Part shown: positions 10,716-19,020 of the stretch, in pieces
Numbering within the stretch: the first letter of the stretch is position 1
Layout: each line of letters starts with the position of its first letter
Source of the DNA: Brachybacterium subflavum
GTDB taxonomy: Bacteria > Actinomycetota > Actinomycetes > Actinomycetales > Dermabacteraceae
Direction of reading: 5' to 3'
DNA length: 64,000 nucleotides
Assembly (NCBI RefSeq): GCF_009299795.1
Contig: NZ_VIGP01000001.1
Coordinates: 795,982-859,981 of the forward strand
Position numbers and translations under genes: made by a program
The notes under the pieces: model-generated
The model's input: the letters and a program-made list of their open reading frames with translations, nothing else
The model's database searches: none
What the model was told of the DNA's origin: nothing

Positions 10716-10723
10716 GGGTCCTC
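10691..10723 (+). terminator. Hairpin overlapping the GntR stop codon
   Basis: GAGGACCCTCAC (10691-10702) and GTGAGGGTCCTC (10712-10723) form a perfect 12-bp stem with a 9-nt loop. The left arm is the last codons of the regulator and the right arm contains its TGA. It lies between convergent genes and can act for both strands. Confidence 0.65.
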
Positions 10724-10770
10724 CCGCGCGATGGACCTTCCGCGCTGCGACGCCGGACTGGCCGCCCGGG

Positions 10771-11916
10771 TCAGCTGGGGCTCGACGACCCCTCGTGGGC
10801 GCCCTCGCGGCGCGCATCGCCGCTCATGCTGCCGATGCTCGCTGCGGGCGTCGCCTCGTCGTGCCAGCGCAGCAGCGCGCCGATCCCGTCGACGAGGACG
10901 TCGGAGCCCTCAGTGTCCTCGCGCAGCGCGCTGATGCCCGCGTCGGTGCGGATGGCGCTGAGCAGCAGGCGCTCGACGTCCGGGCAGGGGCGTCCCGAGA
11001 CCAGCAGCAGCTCGTCGACCTGACCGCGATCGAGCACCTGGGCGACGTCGTCGGCGCTGGTGGCGGCGGCGCCGTCACGGCCGCTGGCCTCCCGGAACCG
11101 CGCGAGCAGGTCCTCCTCGTGGCGAGCGATGAAGTCTCGCGTCACGCGCACGACCTCCTCGCGGAACGCAGGACGGTCCAGGCTCTTGCCGCGGGTGCCG
11201 CCGGGCACCTCGTGCAGGCGCTCGAGGGCCTCCTGGCCGAGCTCCGCCTTCAGCAGTGCGCTCGAGCGCACGTCCCCGGTCAGCAGCACCATGTCGGGCC
11301 GCTGCTCGCGCACGATGCGCTCGACGGTCCGTGCGACGGCCTCGGCATTGCGCTCCCAGGAATCCTCGACGCGGGCCTCGATGTTGCTCGCGCGCCAGCC
11401 GTGCTGGGCCCCGCCGCCGAGGCTCGCCTTGTGCAGCTCGTCGTGGCCGCCGTCGACGCTCGCGTCCTCGCCCAGACCCTCGCCGTGCTTGCTGAGGGAG
11501 GGGGCGTCGGGCGCGCGCAGGCGCAGATCGGCACCGGCGCGGTCCACCTCGATGAGGAGCTGGGTGACGGCGAAGGGCGTGAGCTCGAGGAGCGGCAGCA
11601 GCTCGGGCTCGTCGCCGAAGTGCGCGGACTCGTGCAGGGGCGGCACGGGCAGGACGCGATCGACGACGATCTCGTCGCCCGCGGCGATCACGGTGCGTCC
11701 GTGGCGTCCTCCGATGGCCGACGGGGTCAGCAGGGTCTCGCCGATCCGGTCGAGCAGGGGAGCCGGGGCCCCGGCCGCGGCGAGCTGGTCGCGCATGCGG
11801 GCCCAGCGGGCCTCGATCTCGGTGACGGCCTGCGGATCCAGCCGCGTGGTGTCGAGGTGGACGGAGACGTAGGGGCCCGCGTTCTCCAGTGCGGACCTGA
11901 GCCAGGGAAGCTTCAC
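10771..11916 (-). CDS. Vms1/Rv2629-like baeRF family 2 protein
   Basis: A 381-residue protein resembling mycobacterial Rv2629 and the bacterial archaeo-eukaryotic release-factor-like (baeRF) family 2, relatives of Vms1/ANKZF1. The N-terminal part has YVSVHLDTTR and a domain ending near residue 150; the middle has W-x-x-N-x-E...ERIV and MVLLTGDVRSSALLKAEL; the C-terminal part has VDELLLVSGRP and ALLRWHD. The GTG at 11916 is preferred because AGGAGG sits five nt upstream; an ATG 15 nt earlier overlaps that site. Biochemical function in bacteria is poorly known; a ribosome-associated stress role is an inference from the family. Confidence 0.75.
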   Translation of the reverse strand: MKLPWLRSALENAGPYVSVHLDTTRLDPQAVTEIEARWARMRDQLAAAGAPAPLLDRIGETLLTPSAIGGRHGRTVIAAGDEIVVDRVLPVPPLHESAHFGDEPELLPLLELTPFAVTQLLIEVDRAGADLRLRAPDAPSLSKHGEGLGEDASVDGGHDELHKASLGGGAQHGWRASNIEARVEDSWERNAEAVARTVERIVREQRPDMVLLTGDVRSSALLKAELGQEALERLHEVPGGTRGKSLDRPAFREEVVRVTRDFIARHEEDLLARFREASGRDGAAATSADDVAQVLDRGQVDELLLVSGRPCPDVERLLLSAIRTDAGISALREDTEGSDVLVDGIGALLRWHDEATPAASIGSMSGDARREGAHEGSSSPS

Positions 11917-12185
11917 GTGTACCTCCTGCATCGGCGGTGACGGCGCCCGGAGCCTGACGGCCTCTGCGCCGTGCGGGTGCCGCCACCTTTCCACGGCGCA
12001 CAGGGTGCCGCAACCGGTTCCCGCGAACTGCGCGGACGCACGCCTCCTGCCGCTGTGCGCTGGGATATTGAGATGTCCGGATGATCCGGAACGGCGGTTC
12101 GACGCCGCGAGGCGCCGCGGTCGCGCGGCCCGGGCGATGTCCGGGGCTATGTCCTTCGCGCGGGACCCGGGGGCGGACGCGCCCG

Positions 12186-12515
12186 TCAGTCGCGGTCCTC
12201 GACGGCGTCCTCGAGCTCGTCCTTGGTCATCGAGGACCTGCCCTCGACGTCCTGTCGCCGGGCGTCCTCGTAGAGCTGGTCGCGGGTGCGTCCCTGCGGT
12301 CCCTCGTGGGAGTGCTTCCCGCCGCGCTCGGAGGGGGACGCGTCCTTCGTCGAGGTCGTCGAGGACTCCTCGGCCTCGCCCTCCTGGGCGCGGGTCTTGT
12401 TCACGGTGCGCGCGGCGATCTCCTCCGCGGTCTCCTCGGAGCGGCCCTGCTCCTGGACGCTGTCCTTCACGTGCTGGTACTGGCGCTCGCGCTTCTCGCT
12501 CCATGCCTCGGGCAT
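12186..12515 (-). CDS. Small hydrophilic stress-type protein (annotated in relatives as plasmid stabilization protein)
   Basis: A 109-residue, highly charged protein. The N-terminus MPEAWSEKRERQYQHVKDS and the AEEIAARTVNKTRAQEGE segment match a widespread small family often labelled plasmid stabilization protein. The C-terminus (TRDQLYEDARRQDVEGRS then MTKDELEDAV) looks like the short helix-loop-helix of Rho-N/SAP-like repeats. GAGGAGG six nt before the ATG fixes the start. There is no toxin or antitoxin partner next to it and no sign of a plasmid, so the family name should not be read as function. Confidence 0.75.
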   Translation of the reverse strand: MPEAWSEKRERQYQHVKDSVQEQGRSEETAEEIAARTVNKTRAQEGEAEESSTTSTKDASPSERGGKHSHEGPQGRTRDQLYEDARRQDVEGRSSMTKDELEDAVEDRD

Positions 12516-12543
12516 CACGGCCTCCTCGCCTGTACGGATCGTC

Positions 12544-12569
12544 CGCGCCCGGTCACCCGACCGGGCGCG
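12544..12569. terminator. 10-bp hairpin between small protein and membrane protein genes
   Basis: CGCGCCCGGT (12544-12553) and ACCGGGCGCG (12560-12569) form a perfect stem with loop CACCCG. It lies just downstream of the repeat array and the membrane protein gene on the minus strand, where it could terminate that transcript before the small-protein gene. Confidence 0.5.
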
Positions 12570-12580
12570 ATCCACACTAC

Positions 12581-12644
12581 GCCCGGCGGCCCGGCGGCCC
12601 GGCGGCCCGGCGGCCCGGCGGCCCGGCGGCCCGGCGGCCCGGCG
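12581..12644. repeat. Eight perfect tandem copies of GCCCGGCG
   Basis: Exactly eight uninterrupted copies of an 8-bp unit occupy 12581-12644 and end directly against the stop codon (12645-12647, minus strand) of the membrane protein gene. The unit length and lack of spacers indicate a slippage microsatellite, likely variable in copy number. Confidence 0.95.
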
Positions 12645-13091
12645 TCAGCGTGCGGACGACGTCCCGCGACGCTCGGAACGTGAGGCTCCGCCCCTGCGCA
12701 TGCTCAGGGTGAACAGGGCGATCACGGCGATGAGGATCAGCAGTCCCACGAGCACGTGCAGCCAGACCACGCCCATCTCGGCGATGCCGATCTGGATCAG
12801 GGCGAGCACGGCGACGGAGATCGCGTGCATCATCAGCCCCTTGTTGCCGCTGCGGCGCGACCACAGCACGGCGCTGACCGCGGCGGCCAGGGTGTCGAGG
12901 AAGAGCACGTAGCCGAGCGTCTGGTGGAGCGGGAACACGCCGCCGATGCTGCCCAGGATGCCCAGGCCCAGCAGGGTCTGCACGATCGCGATCAGAGCGC
13001 TGCTGCCGGCGGTCAGGCGCAGGGCGTTCAGGACGGGATCGGTGGGTGCGGACGGTGCGGGGGAGGACGACGAGGGCGTGTTATTCGACAT
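12645..13091 (-). CDS. Four-TM membrane protein of unknown function
   Basis: A 148-residue protein with a Ser/Pro-rich N-terminal tail (about 20 residues) and four predicted membrane helices: roughly residues 27-50, 58-80, 86-106 and 110-130, then a basic tail (MRRGGASRSERRG). I do not recognise a named family with certainty. The ATG at 13091 has no Shine-Dalgarno site; instead TATGCT lies exactly 6 nt upstream, so the message is probably leaderless. The stop codon abuts an 8 x 8-bp repeat. Confidence 0.75.
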   Translation of the reverse strand: MSNNTPSSSSPAPSAPTDPVLNALRLTAGSSALIAIVQTLLGLGILGSIGGVFPLHQTLGYVLFLDTLAAAVSAVLWSRRSGNKGLMMHAISVAVLALIQIGIAEMGVVWLHVLVGLLILIAVIALFTLSMRRGGASRSERRGTSSAR

Positions 13092-13097
13092 GGTGTC

Positions 13098-13103
13098 AGC
13101 ATA
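13098..13103 (-). promoter_or_regulatory. -10 hexamer TATGCT, leaderless membrane protein gene
   Basis: TATGCT on the minus strand is followed by 6 nt (GACACC) and the ATG at 13091. This spacing puts the transcription start at or within one base of the start codon. Confidence 0.6.
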
Positions 13104-13138
13104 ACTGCGGTGGGCGCGGAGGTGCCGCCCGCGCACGC

Positions 13139-13768
13139 TCAGCGGGTGCTGTCCCACACCTCGCGCCAGTCGCGGGCGAGGGTGTCGATGTTCGCGTGGG
13201 CGTTCAGCCCGCTCGGCTGCGGCACCACCCACAGCAGCGAGTCCTCGGGCCAGTCCTCGACGTCGGCCGGATCCTGGAGCCCGAGCTTCGCCCGGGGCAG
13301 GCGGAAGGCGGTGCGGTAGGCGGTGATGCCGGCGATCGCGACGGAGCGCGGTCGCATCTCGCGCGCGCGTTCGACGAGCCGTCCCCCGCCCTCGTGCAGC
13401 TCCTCGCGCGCGAGCTGGTCGGCGCGGACCGTGGCGCGGCCCACGAGGTTCGTCAGGCCGATGCCCCGGCCCAGCAGCTGCTGCTCGTCCTCCTTGGTGA
13501 GTCCCGCGGCGCAGTCGACCTGGTGGTCGGTGAGGCCCGCGCGGTGCAGTGACGGCCAGAACCTGTTCCCGGGACGTGCGAACGGGGCGTTGACCGCTGC
13601 GGTCCAGAGCCCGGGGTTGATGCCGACGATGAGCATGCGCAGCGGCGACGGGTCGCCCGGGCCCGGCAGGATGTCGTCGACGCCGTGAGGGTCCGTGGTG
13701 GAGACCTGCGCGAGATCGTCCTTGGTGGGACGTCGGCCTCCGAGGGGCGAGGGGCGGCGAGAAGTCAT
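13139..13768 (-). CDS. mug: Mismatch-specific uracil/thymine-DNA glycosylase (Mug/TDG family)
   Basis: A 209-residue base-excision repair enzyme that removes U or T (and related lesions) opposite G. Family motif A is visible as MLIVGINPGLWTAAVNAPFA with the following PGNRFWPSLHRAG at about residues 45-75, and the C-terminal catalytic loop is PQPSGLNAHA near 185. The N-terminal 40 residues are a disordered basic/acidic lead. The ATG overlaps the stop of the upstream membrane protein gene (ATGA), so coupling is likely, but a TACAGT hexamer exactly 6 nt before the ATG could also give a leaderless transcript. Confidence 0.88.
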   Translation of the reverse strand: MTSRRPSPLGGRRPTKDDLAQVSTTDPHGVDDILPGPGDPSPLRMLIVGINPGLWTAAVNAPFARPGNRFWPSLHRAGLTDHQVDCAAGLTKEDEQQLLGRGIGLTNLVGRATVRADQLAREELHEGGGRLVERAREMRPRSVAIAGITAYRTAFRLPRAKLGLQDPADVEDWPEDSLLWVVPQPSGLNAHANIDTLARDWREVWDSTR

Positions 13769-14649
13769 CCCGGCACTGTATCGATCCGAGGCGGATCGCC
13801 CGGCCCGGACGACGGCTCGTCGGCCCGGATCTCGCCAGCCCGGGTCTCGCCGGCCCGGATCTCTTCCGAGCCTCCCGTCCGGCGGTCCCACAGCACCCAG
13901 GGCAGGGTGAGGAGTGCCCAGACCACCGCGATCGCGAGCGTCTCGACGAGGAGGTACCGGGGCCAGGGGCCCATCACGTCCAGGAGGCTCGGTCCCGCGG
14001 GCGCATGGCTCAGGTACCCGTAGTTCGCGCCGGTCAGCGCGTTGCCAGTCATCGCGATCAGTGCCCACAGCGCCGTCGCCGCGCAGGCGAACCCGAACCC
14101 TCGCCAGGTGGGGCGCATGCGCAGGCCCCACACCAGGAGCACGGGGATCAGCACGCCCGTGCCGTGGGCGATCCAGTACTCGGCGAACTCGAGCGGCGGC
14201 CATACGAAGTAGTTGACGTCCGGTGTGAGCACGGACTGCATGTTCAGGGTGAGGCCCCAGTAGTAGGTGATGACCACGAGGCGCCGTGCGCGGGTGATCA
14301 GGGCCAGCGGCCCGATGAAGCGCAGCACGTCGGAGAGGTGCAGCGGCAGGGACTCGTCGATGTCCCACGCCCACGGCATGAAGCCCCACAGCGTCCAGAG
14401 GAGCGAGTTGGCCAGCAGCGCCCAGCCGAGGATCCGCAGTCGGCGCTCGAGAACGGGCGGGCCCGCGCGATCGTTCCCGCCGTCGGCCGGGCGGCCCGGC
14501 CCGCGGACCCCGCCGCGCTCGACGTCGGCCCGACGGCGCACGACGACCACCCCGAGGACGCAGAGCACCGCGATGACCGCGAGCATCGTGACGTGCTGGG
14601 CGCCGTAGGGGGCCATGTGCCCCAGCAGGGGCGCGTCCGCGCTGTCCAC
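13765..14649 (-). CDS. TIGR02206/YwaF-like integral membrane protein
   Basis: A 294-residue membrane protein with about six helices. Conserved features include the N-terminal HMAPYGAQHVTML, LPLHLSDVLRFIGPLAL, VVITYYWGLTLNMQSVLTPD, and GANYGYLSHAP, which match the TIGR02206 (YwaF) family of unknown function. The GTG at 14649 is favoured because TACCCT lies exactly 6 nt upstream, predicting a leaderless message; an internal ATG about ten codons in is the alternative. The C-terminal tail contains a 3 x 15-bp in-frame repeat encoding variants of EIRAG (13821-13865). It overlaps mug by 4 nt. Confidence 0.82.
   Translation of the reverse strand: MDSADAPLLGHMAPYGAQHVTMLAVIAVLCVLGVVVVRRRADVERGGVRGPGRPADGGNDRAGPPVLERRLRILGWALLANSLLWTLWGFMPWAWDIDESLPLHLSDVLRFIGPLALITRARRLVVITYYWGLTLNMQSVLTPDVNYFVWPPLEFAEYWIAHGTGVLIPVLLVWGLRMRPTWRGFGFACAATALWALIAMTGNALTGANYGYLSHAPAGPSLLDVMGPWPRYLLVETLAIAVVWALLTLPWVLWDRRTGGSEEIRAGETRAGEIRADEPSSGPGDPPRIDTVPG
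13821..13865. repeat. Three 15-bp tandem repeats in the C-terminal coding region
   Basis: Copies at 13821-13835, 13836-13850 and 13851-13865 differ by one to three bases and stay in frame, encoding repeated RAGE-like pentapeptides near the stop of the YwaF-like gene. Confidence 0.85.
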
Positions 14650-14655
14650 ACCCGC

Positions 14656-14661
14656 AGGGTA
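14656..14661 (-). promoter_or_regulatory. -10 hexamer TACCCT, leaderless YwaF-like gene
   Basis: TACCCT on the minus strand is separated by 6 nt from the GTG at 14649; no Shine-Dalgarno sequence is present. Confidence 0.55.
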
Positions 14662-14706
14662 GACCGGCGCGGGCGCGAGGGAGCGGAGGTCGCGGGCACC
14701 GGGGCC

Positions 14707-16836
14707 TCAGACGGTCGCGGCCCCGCGGCGGACGCGTCGCGCGTGCTGCTCCTTCAGCACGGTGACCAGGGCGGCCGCGAGGAGCGTGCCGACCACGATC
14801 GCGAGCACGTACCCCCACACCGGGCTGATCGCGAAGAACACGAAGATGCCCCCGTGGGGAGCCTGCGACCCCACTCCGAAGGCCATGGTGAGAGCGCCGG
14901 TGACCGCGCCGCCGGCCATCATCGAGGGGATGACCCGCAGCGGGTCGGCCGCGGCGAAGGGGATCGCGCCCTCGGAGATGAAGGAGGCGCCCAGCAGCCA
15001 GGCCGTCGTGCCGTTCTCGCGCTCCACCTGCGTGTACAGCGAGCGGCGCACCGCCGTGGACAGCGCCATCGCCAGCGGCGGCACCATCCCGGCGGCCATC
15101 ACCGCGGCCATGATGTGGAAGGACGCCTCGGTCCCCTGGGAGAGTCCCGCGGTCGCGAACAGGTAGGCGGCCTTGTTGATGGGGCCGCCCAGGTCCACGC
15201 ACATCATCAGCCCGAGGATCACGCCCAGCAGGATCGCGGACGTGCCGCTCATGCCGGTCAGCGCGTTCTGCAGGGCCTCCATCACCCAGGCCAGCGGGCG
15301 GCCGAGCACGAGCAGCATGGCCCCGGCGACGAGCCCCGAGGTGACGAGCGGGATGATCACGACGGGCATCAGCCCGGCGAGCCAGCGCGGCGGCCGCAGC
15401 GACGCGAGCCACATGGCGATGAGCCCCGCGAGCAGACCCGTGACCAGACCGCCCAGGAAGCCCGCGCCGACCGTCACCGAGATCGCCCCGCCGATGAAGC
15501 CGGGGGCGATGCCGGGGCGTCCGGCCAGGCCGAAGGCGATGTAGCCCGAGAGCGCGGCGACCAGGAAGCCCATCCCGGCGCTGCCGATCGCGAAGGCGAC
15601 CGCGCCCAGGTACAGCAGCAGCCCGGCGCGCGAGGTCATCTCCTGACCGCTCGCGCCGTCGTAGCTCAGGTGCCCGGGCAGGTTCGTCAGTGAGTTCCCG
15701 GTCGCGACGTCCTGCGCGACGTAGGAGACGTCGAACCCGCCCAGCAGGAAGCCCAGGGCCATCAGCAAGCCGCCCGCGGCGACGAACGGGATCATGTACG
15801 ACACGCCTGTCATCACGGCGGCCTGGATCCGCTTGGGCCAGGAGACCGCGGCGGCGGAGGTCGACCCGGTGCCGCCGAAGCTGCTCGAAGCGTCCGCGCC
15901 CACATCGTCGGCTACGGCGGAGACCTTCCTCCCGCGGGGATCGCGGGCTGCGGCGACGGCCTCGTCGACCATCTCGGGGCCGTGGGAGATCGCGCGCTTG
16001 ACCGGGTGCTCGATGACGGGCATGCCGGCGAAGCGCTCGCGCCCGGAGATGTTGACGTCTGCCGCGACGATGAGCGCGGAGGCCTCCGCGATCTGCTCGG
16101 ACGTGAAGGGCGTGATGCCGCCCGAGCCCTGCGTCTCCACGTGAAGGCGCACGCCCTTCTCCGCGGCGGCCGTCTCGAGGGACTCGGCTGCCATGTAGGT
16201 GTGGGCGATGCCGGTGGGGCACGAGGTGATCGCGAGCAGCACGGGGGAGTCCTCGGCCGACGCGGGCGCGTCCTCGGAGGCACCGTCCGTCGGTGCGTCG
16301 GCCGCCGTGCCGTCCGTCGGGGCGGGGGCGGGGGAGACGTCCTCGGCCGACGACGACTGCGCGGGTTCGGGCTCGGCTTCGGGCTCGGGCTCGATCACCC
16401 CCATCACCAGGTCGGCGGCCTCCTGGGGCGTCGTGGCGGCGCGCAGCGAGGCGAGGAACTCCGGGCGCACGAGGGCGCGCGAGAGCTGCGCGAGCAGACG
16501 CAGATGCTGGTCGTCCGTCCCGGCGGGCGCCGAGATACCGATCACGAGATCGGCCGGCCCGTCGGCGGATCCGAAGTCGACTGGTGCGGAGAGCCGCAGC
16601 AGGCCGAGAGCGGCCTCGTGGACGGCCTCCGTGCGGCAGTGGGGGATCGCGAAGCCGCCGGGCATGCCGGTGGCGAAGGACTCCTCGCGGGCCAGCAGCC
16701 CGGCTTCGAGCCCGTCGCGGTCCGAGCGTCCGGTCGCGGCGATCAGGTCGGCCATCTGGCCGATCACCGCGGACTTGTCTCCCGCCGGCTCGACGTCCAG
16801 GCGGACGAGATCTGCGGTCATGAGGGGTTCTGACAT
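14707..16836 (-). CDS. fruA: Fructose-specific PTS enzyme II, IIA-IIB-IIC fusion
   Basis: A 709-residue membrane transporter that imports fructose as fructose-1-phosphate using phosphate from HPr. Residues 1-150 are IIA-Fru with the phospho-His in GFAIPHCRT (H66); residues about 150-197 are an acidic Pro/Glu/Ala linker; residues about 198-300 are IIB-Fru with the phospho-Cys in ITSCPTGIAHT (C206); residues about 335-690 are the IIC channel with some nine or ten membrane helices (GVSYMIPFVAAGGLLMAL, VDLGGPINKAA, SEGAIPFAAADP). AAGGAG seven nt before the ATG supports the start. It follows fruK in a leftward operon. Confidence 0.95.
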   Translation of the reverse strand: MSEPLMTADLVRLDVEPAGDKSAVIGQMADLIAATGRSDRDGLEAGLLAREESFATGMPGGFAIPHCRTEAVHEAALGLLRLSAPVDFGSADGPADLVIGISAPAGTDDQHLRLLAQLSRALVRPEFLASLRAATTPQEAADLVMGVIEPEPEAEPEPAQSSSAEDVSPAPAPTDGTAADAPTDGASEDAPASAEDSPVLLAITSCPTGIAHTYMAAESLETAAAEKGVRLHVETQGSGGITPFTSEQIAEASALIVAADVNISGRERFAGMPVIEHPVKRAISHGPEMVDEAVAAARDPRGRKVSAVADDVGADASSSFGGTGSTSAAAVSWPKRIQAAVMTGVSYMIPFVAAGGLLMALGFLLGGFDVSYVAQDVATGNSLTNLPGHLSYDGASGQEMTSRAGLLLYLGAVAFAIGSAGMGFLVAALSGYIAFGLAGRPGIAPGFIGGAISVTVGAGFLGGLVTGLLAGLIAMWLASLRPPRWLAGLMPVVIIPLVTSGLVAGAMLLVLGRPLAWVMEALQNALTGMSGTSAILLGVILGLMMCVDLGGPINKAAYLFATAGLSQGTEASFHIMAAVMAAGMVPPLAMALSTAVRRSLYTQVERENGTTAWLLGASFISEGAIPFAAADPLRVIPSMMAGGAVTGALTMAFGVGSQAPHGGIFVFFAISPVWGYVLAIVVGTLLAAALVTVLKEQHARRVRRGAATV

Positions 16837-16857
16837 GGCCAGCTCCTTCTTCGGAGG

Positions 16858-16906
16858 GCCCGGCTCCAGCCGGGCGGGGGTCATCGGTCGTCGGCGGTGG
16901 GCCGAC
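16858..16906 (-). other. Intercistronic hairpins between fruK and fruA
   Basis: GCCCGGCT/AGCCGGGC (16858-16865, 16868-16875) and GTCGGC/GCCGAC (16890-16895, 16901-16906) can fold in the 107-nt gap of the fru mRNA. They may alter the balance between kinase and transporter; no U-tract is present. Confidence 0.4.
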
Positions 16907-16943
16907 GTCACGTCGGGTCGGATGTCCGGTGTAGTCGTGCGGG

Positions 16944-18059
16944 TCAGAGGGCCCGCACGGCATCGGGTCGGGCGACGACCTGGTCCGGGCGGGGGATGGT
17001 GGTGCCGGGCAGGGCGACGGCCGCGCTGCCGTAGGCGACGGCGCGGGCGAGAGAGGAGGGCGCGTCCTCGCCGCGGCTGCGGGCGAGCAGGAAACCGGCG
17101 GTCGCGCAGTCGCCCGCGCCCACCGTGGAGACCACGCGGGTGGGGCCCGCGGGGCAGAACCAGGTGCCCTGCGCGCTCGCGAGCAGCGCGCCCGCTCCAC
17201 CGAGGGTCACCAGGACGTTCGCGACGCCCTGCGCCCGCAGGTCCTGCGCGGCCTCGCCCACGGGGCCCAGTTCGGCGGAGTCCAGATCCGTGCCCGCGCG
17301 CTCGAGGGCGTCGAGAGCGACGGCATCGAGGCCGGTGAGCTGCGCGAGCTCGAGCGCATTGGGCTTGAGCAGGTCCGGGGCGCACACCGGGTCCTCTGTC
17401 CAGGCGGCGGCGAGGGTGCGCAGGGGTGCGTCGGAGGTGTCGACGCCCACCCAGGCCCCGCGCTCGTGCAGCCTCCGGACCATCCGCGCGTACCAGTCCT
17501 CGGGGAAGCCGGGGGCGAGGGATCCCGAGAGCATCACCGTGTGCGCGAGGGACCGCTCGTCCGTGGACGCGTCATGGCCGGGCGGACCGCCGAAGGCGCC
17601 GCCGCCCGACCCTGTGAGCAGGGCGGATTCGAGGGCCGCCAGCTCGGCAGGGGAGATTCTCGCGCCCGGCTCGTTGAGCTTCGTGGTCACCGTGCCGGCG
17701 GAGTCGGCGTGGGCGTCGGGGTCCTCGGTGGACGCGGTGCCGCCGGTGCTGCCGGCACTCTCGGCGCCCTCGGGCGGTGAGAGCACCGTGAGATTCGTGC
17801 GCACGGGGCCGGCGACGGGGGAGGTGCGCAGCGGCGCGTCGGAGTCCTCGAGCAGAGCCCGGTAGGGGTCCTCGGCCCCGACCGGCACGAGCGTCTCGAC
17901 CTCGGCGCCGGCGAGGTGCAGGGCCCGGGCGACGTTCACTCCCTTGCCCCCGGCCTGGGTGGCCTCGCGGACGATGCGGTGCACTCCGCCCGGGGCGAGG
18001 GGAGAGCCCAGGACGACCATGCGGTCGAGTGACGGGTTCGCGGTGAGCGTGCGGATCAT
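16944..18059 (-). CDS. fruK: 1-phosphofructokinase
   Basis: A 371-residue PfkB-family kinase converting fructose-1-phosphate to fructose-1,6-bisphosphate. It begins with the family start IRTLTANPSLDRMV, has QAGGKGVNVARAL near residues 35-47, and ends with the catalytic STVGAGDCATAGFLLA. Length exceeds the usual 310-320 because of Ser/Gly/Ala/Thr/Asp-rich inserts around residues 112-140 and 168-190. The ATG overlaps the stop of the upstream regulator by 4 nt (ATGA). Confidence 0.94.
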   Translation of the reverse strand: MIRTLTANPSLDRMVVLGSPLAPGGVHRIVREATQAGGKGVNVARALHLAGAEVETLVPVGAEDPYRALLEDSDAPLRTSPVAGPVRTNLTVLSPPEGAESAGSTGGTASTEDPDAHADSAGTVTTKLNEPGARISPAELAALESALLTGSGGGAFGGPPGHDASTDERSLAHTVMLSGSLAPGFPEDWYARMVRRLHERGAWVGVDTSDAPLRTLAAAWTEDPVCAPDLLKPNALELAQLTGLDAVALDALERAGTDLDSAELGPVGEAAQDLRAQGVANVLVTLGGAGALLASAQGTWFCPAGPTRVVSTVGAGDCATAGFLLARSRGEDAPSSLARAVAYGSAAVALPGTTIPRPDQVVARPDAVRAL

Positions 18060-18817
18060 GCGACCACCACCTCGGTGCCGGCGTCCTCGAGCTCGGAGCG
18101 CAGCGCCTCGGGCAGGTGCGAGTCGGTGACCAGGGCGTCGATGTCGGCCGTGCGGGCGAAGGCGACGAGCCGGCGCACCTGGGCCTTCGAGGAGTCCGCC
18201 AGCAGCACGCGCCGGCTCGCGCGCTCGACGATGGCGCTCTTGACCGCGCCCTCCTCGGGATCGGGGGTGAACAGCTCCGCGCCGTCGAATCCGTTGCATC
18301 CCAGGAACGCGACCTCGGGGCGCAGCCGCGCGAGAGCGGACACCGTCTCCGCGCCGACGCCCGCCCCGGTGCCGGGACGCAGTCGCCCGGGCAGCACGTG
18401 GACGGGCGGGCCGTCGAGGCCCAGCGCCGCCTGTGCGACGTCGAGCGCGTGGGTGAGCACGGGGCCGGTGCGCTCGGCGAGATGGGGGACCAGCGCGAGG
18501 GTCGTGGTGCCTGCGTCCAGCAGCACGGGCGCCTCGGGATCCGGGGGAAGGAGCTCCCGGGCTGCATCGGCGATCCGGCGCTTGGCCTGGGTGTTCGTGG
18601 TCCGACGGGTGTCGAGGTCGGGCTCCGCGTCGCGGGTGCGGCGGGCGATCGCCCCGCCGTGGACGCGGGCCAGCAGGCCGCGCCGCTCGAGGTCGTCGAG
18701 GTCACGGCGCACGGTCTCGGTGGTCACGTCGAAGCGCTCGGCCAGGTCCGAGACGGTCACGCGGCCGGCCTCCTCGAGCGCATCGAGGACCTGGCGCTGT
18801 CGCTCCTGGGCGTACAT
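18056..18817 (-). CDS. fruR: DeoR-family regulator of the fructose operon
   Basis: A 253-residue repressor. Residues 1-55 are the DeoR helix-turn-helix (RQRQVLDALEEAGRVTVSDL, then FDVTTETVRRDLDDLERRG), and the remainder is the sugar-phosphate-binding DeoRC domain (LDAGTTTLALVPHL, FLGCNGFD, LLADSSK). First gene of fruR-fruK-fruA, so it probably controls its own operon, sensing fructose-1-phosphate or a related metabolite. The ATG has an AGGTGA sequence upstream. Confidence 0.9.
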   Translation of the reverse strand: MYAQERQRQVLDALEEAGRVTVSDLAERFDVTTETVRRDLDDLERRGLLARVHGGAIARRTRDAEPDLDTRRTTNTQAKRRIADAARELLPPDPEAPVLLDAGTTTLALVPHLAERTGPVLTHALDVAQAALGLDGPPVHVLPGRLRPGTGAGVGAETVSALARLRPEVAFLGCNGFDGAELFTPDPEEGAVKSAIVERASRRVLLADSSKAQVRRLVAFARTADIDALVTDSHLPEALRSELEDAGTEVVVA

Positions 18818-18882
18818 CACATCACCTGCGTCATCGGAGGGGAGGGCAGCGGGAGCACGGTCCGGCTGCCGGGATGAGCCAC

Positions 18883-18916
18883 ACACTAGAACATGAACCC
18901 ACAGAAAACAACAGAA
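18883..18916 (-). promoter_or_regulatory. fru operon promoter with overlapping direct repeat
   Basis: On the minus strand, TTGTTT (18911-18906) and TAGTGT (18888-18883) are a -35/-10 pair with a 17-bp spacer, giving a leader of about 60 nt to fruR. Two TTCTGT copies (18916-18911 and 18906-18901), 10 bp apart centre to centre, overlap the -35 box and are a plausible DeoR-type operator. This is one of the few AT-rich patches in the window. Confidence 0.6.
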
Positions 18917-19020
18917 TGAAATGTGGGGACCTGTGGGCGCAGTACGCGGGCGCTCGGTCGGCGACCTCCCGCGGGCGGTAGCATCGGTGGACCCCCGCTC
19001 GATCCGTCCCAGGAGCCCAG

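Noticed and set aside
7838..11023. 1061-codon open frame on the plus strand across the transporter and regulator genes
   Set aside because: Composition is low-complexity and antisense to the binding-protein gene; no domain is recognisable. The real plus-strand gene here is the GntR regulator in a different frame.
12186..12515. Plasmid maintenance or toxin-antitoxin locus suggested by the family name
   Set aside because: No partner gene, origin, partition gene or composition change; neighbours are chromosomal.
12581..12644. Possible CRISPR array
   Set aside because: Repeat unit is 8 bp with no spacers and no cas genes are nearby; it is a microsatellite. The same holds for 63704-63767.
13139..17200. 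Very long open frame on the minus strand spanning mug, the YwaF-like gene and fruA
   Set aside because: It is antisense or off-frame to well-supported genes and is Arg/Ala/Gly/Pro-rich, the usual effect of third-position GC bias. Only its mug part (13139-13768) has family motifs.
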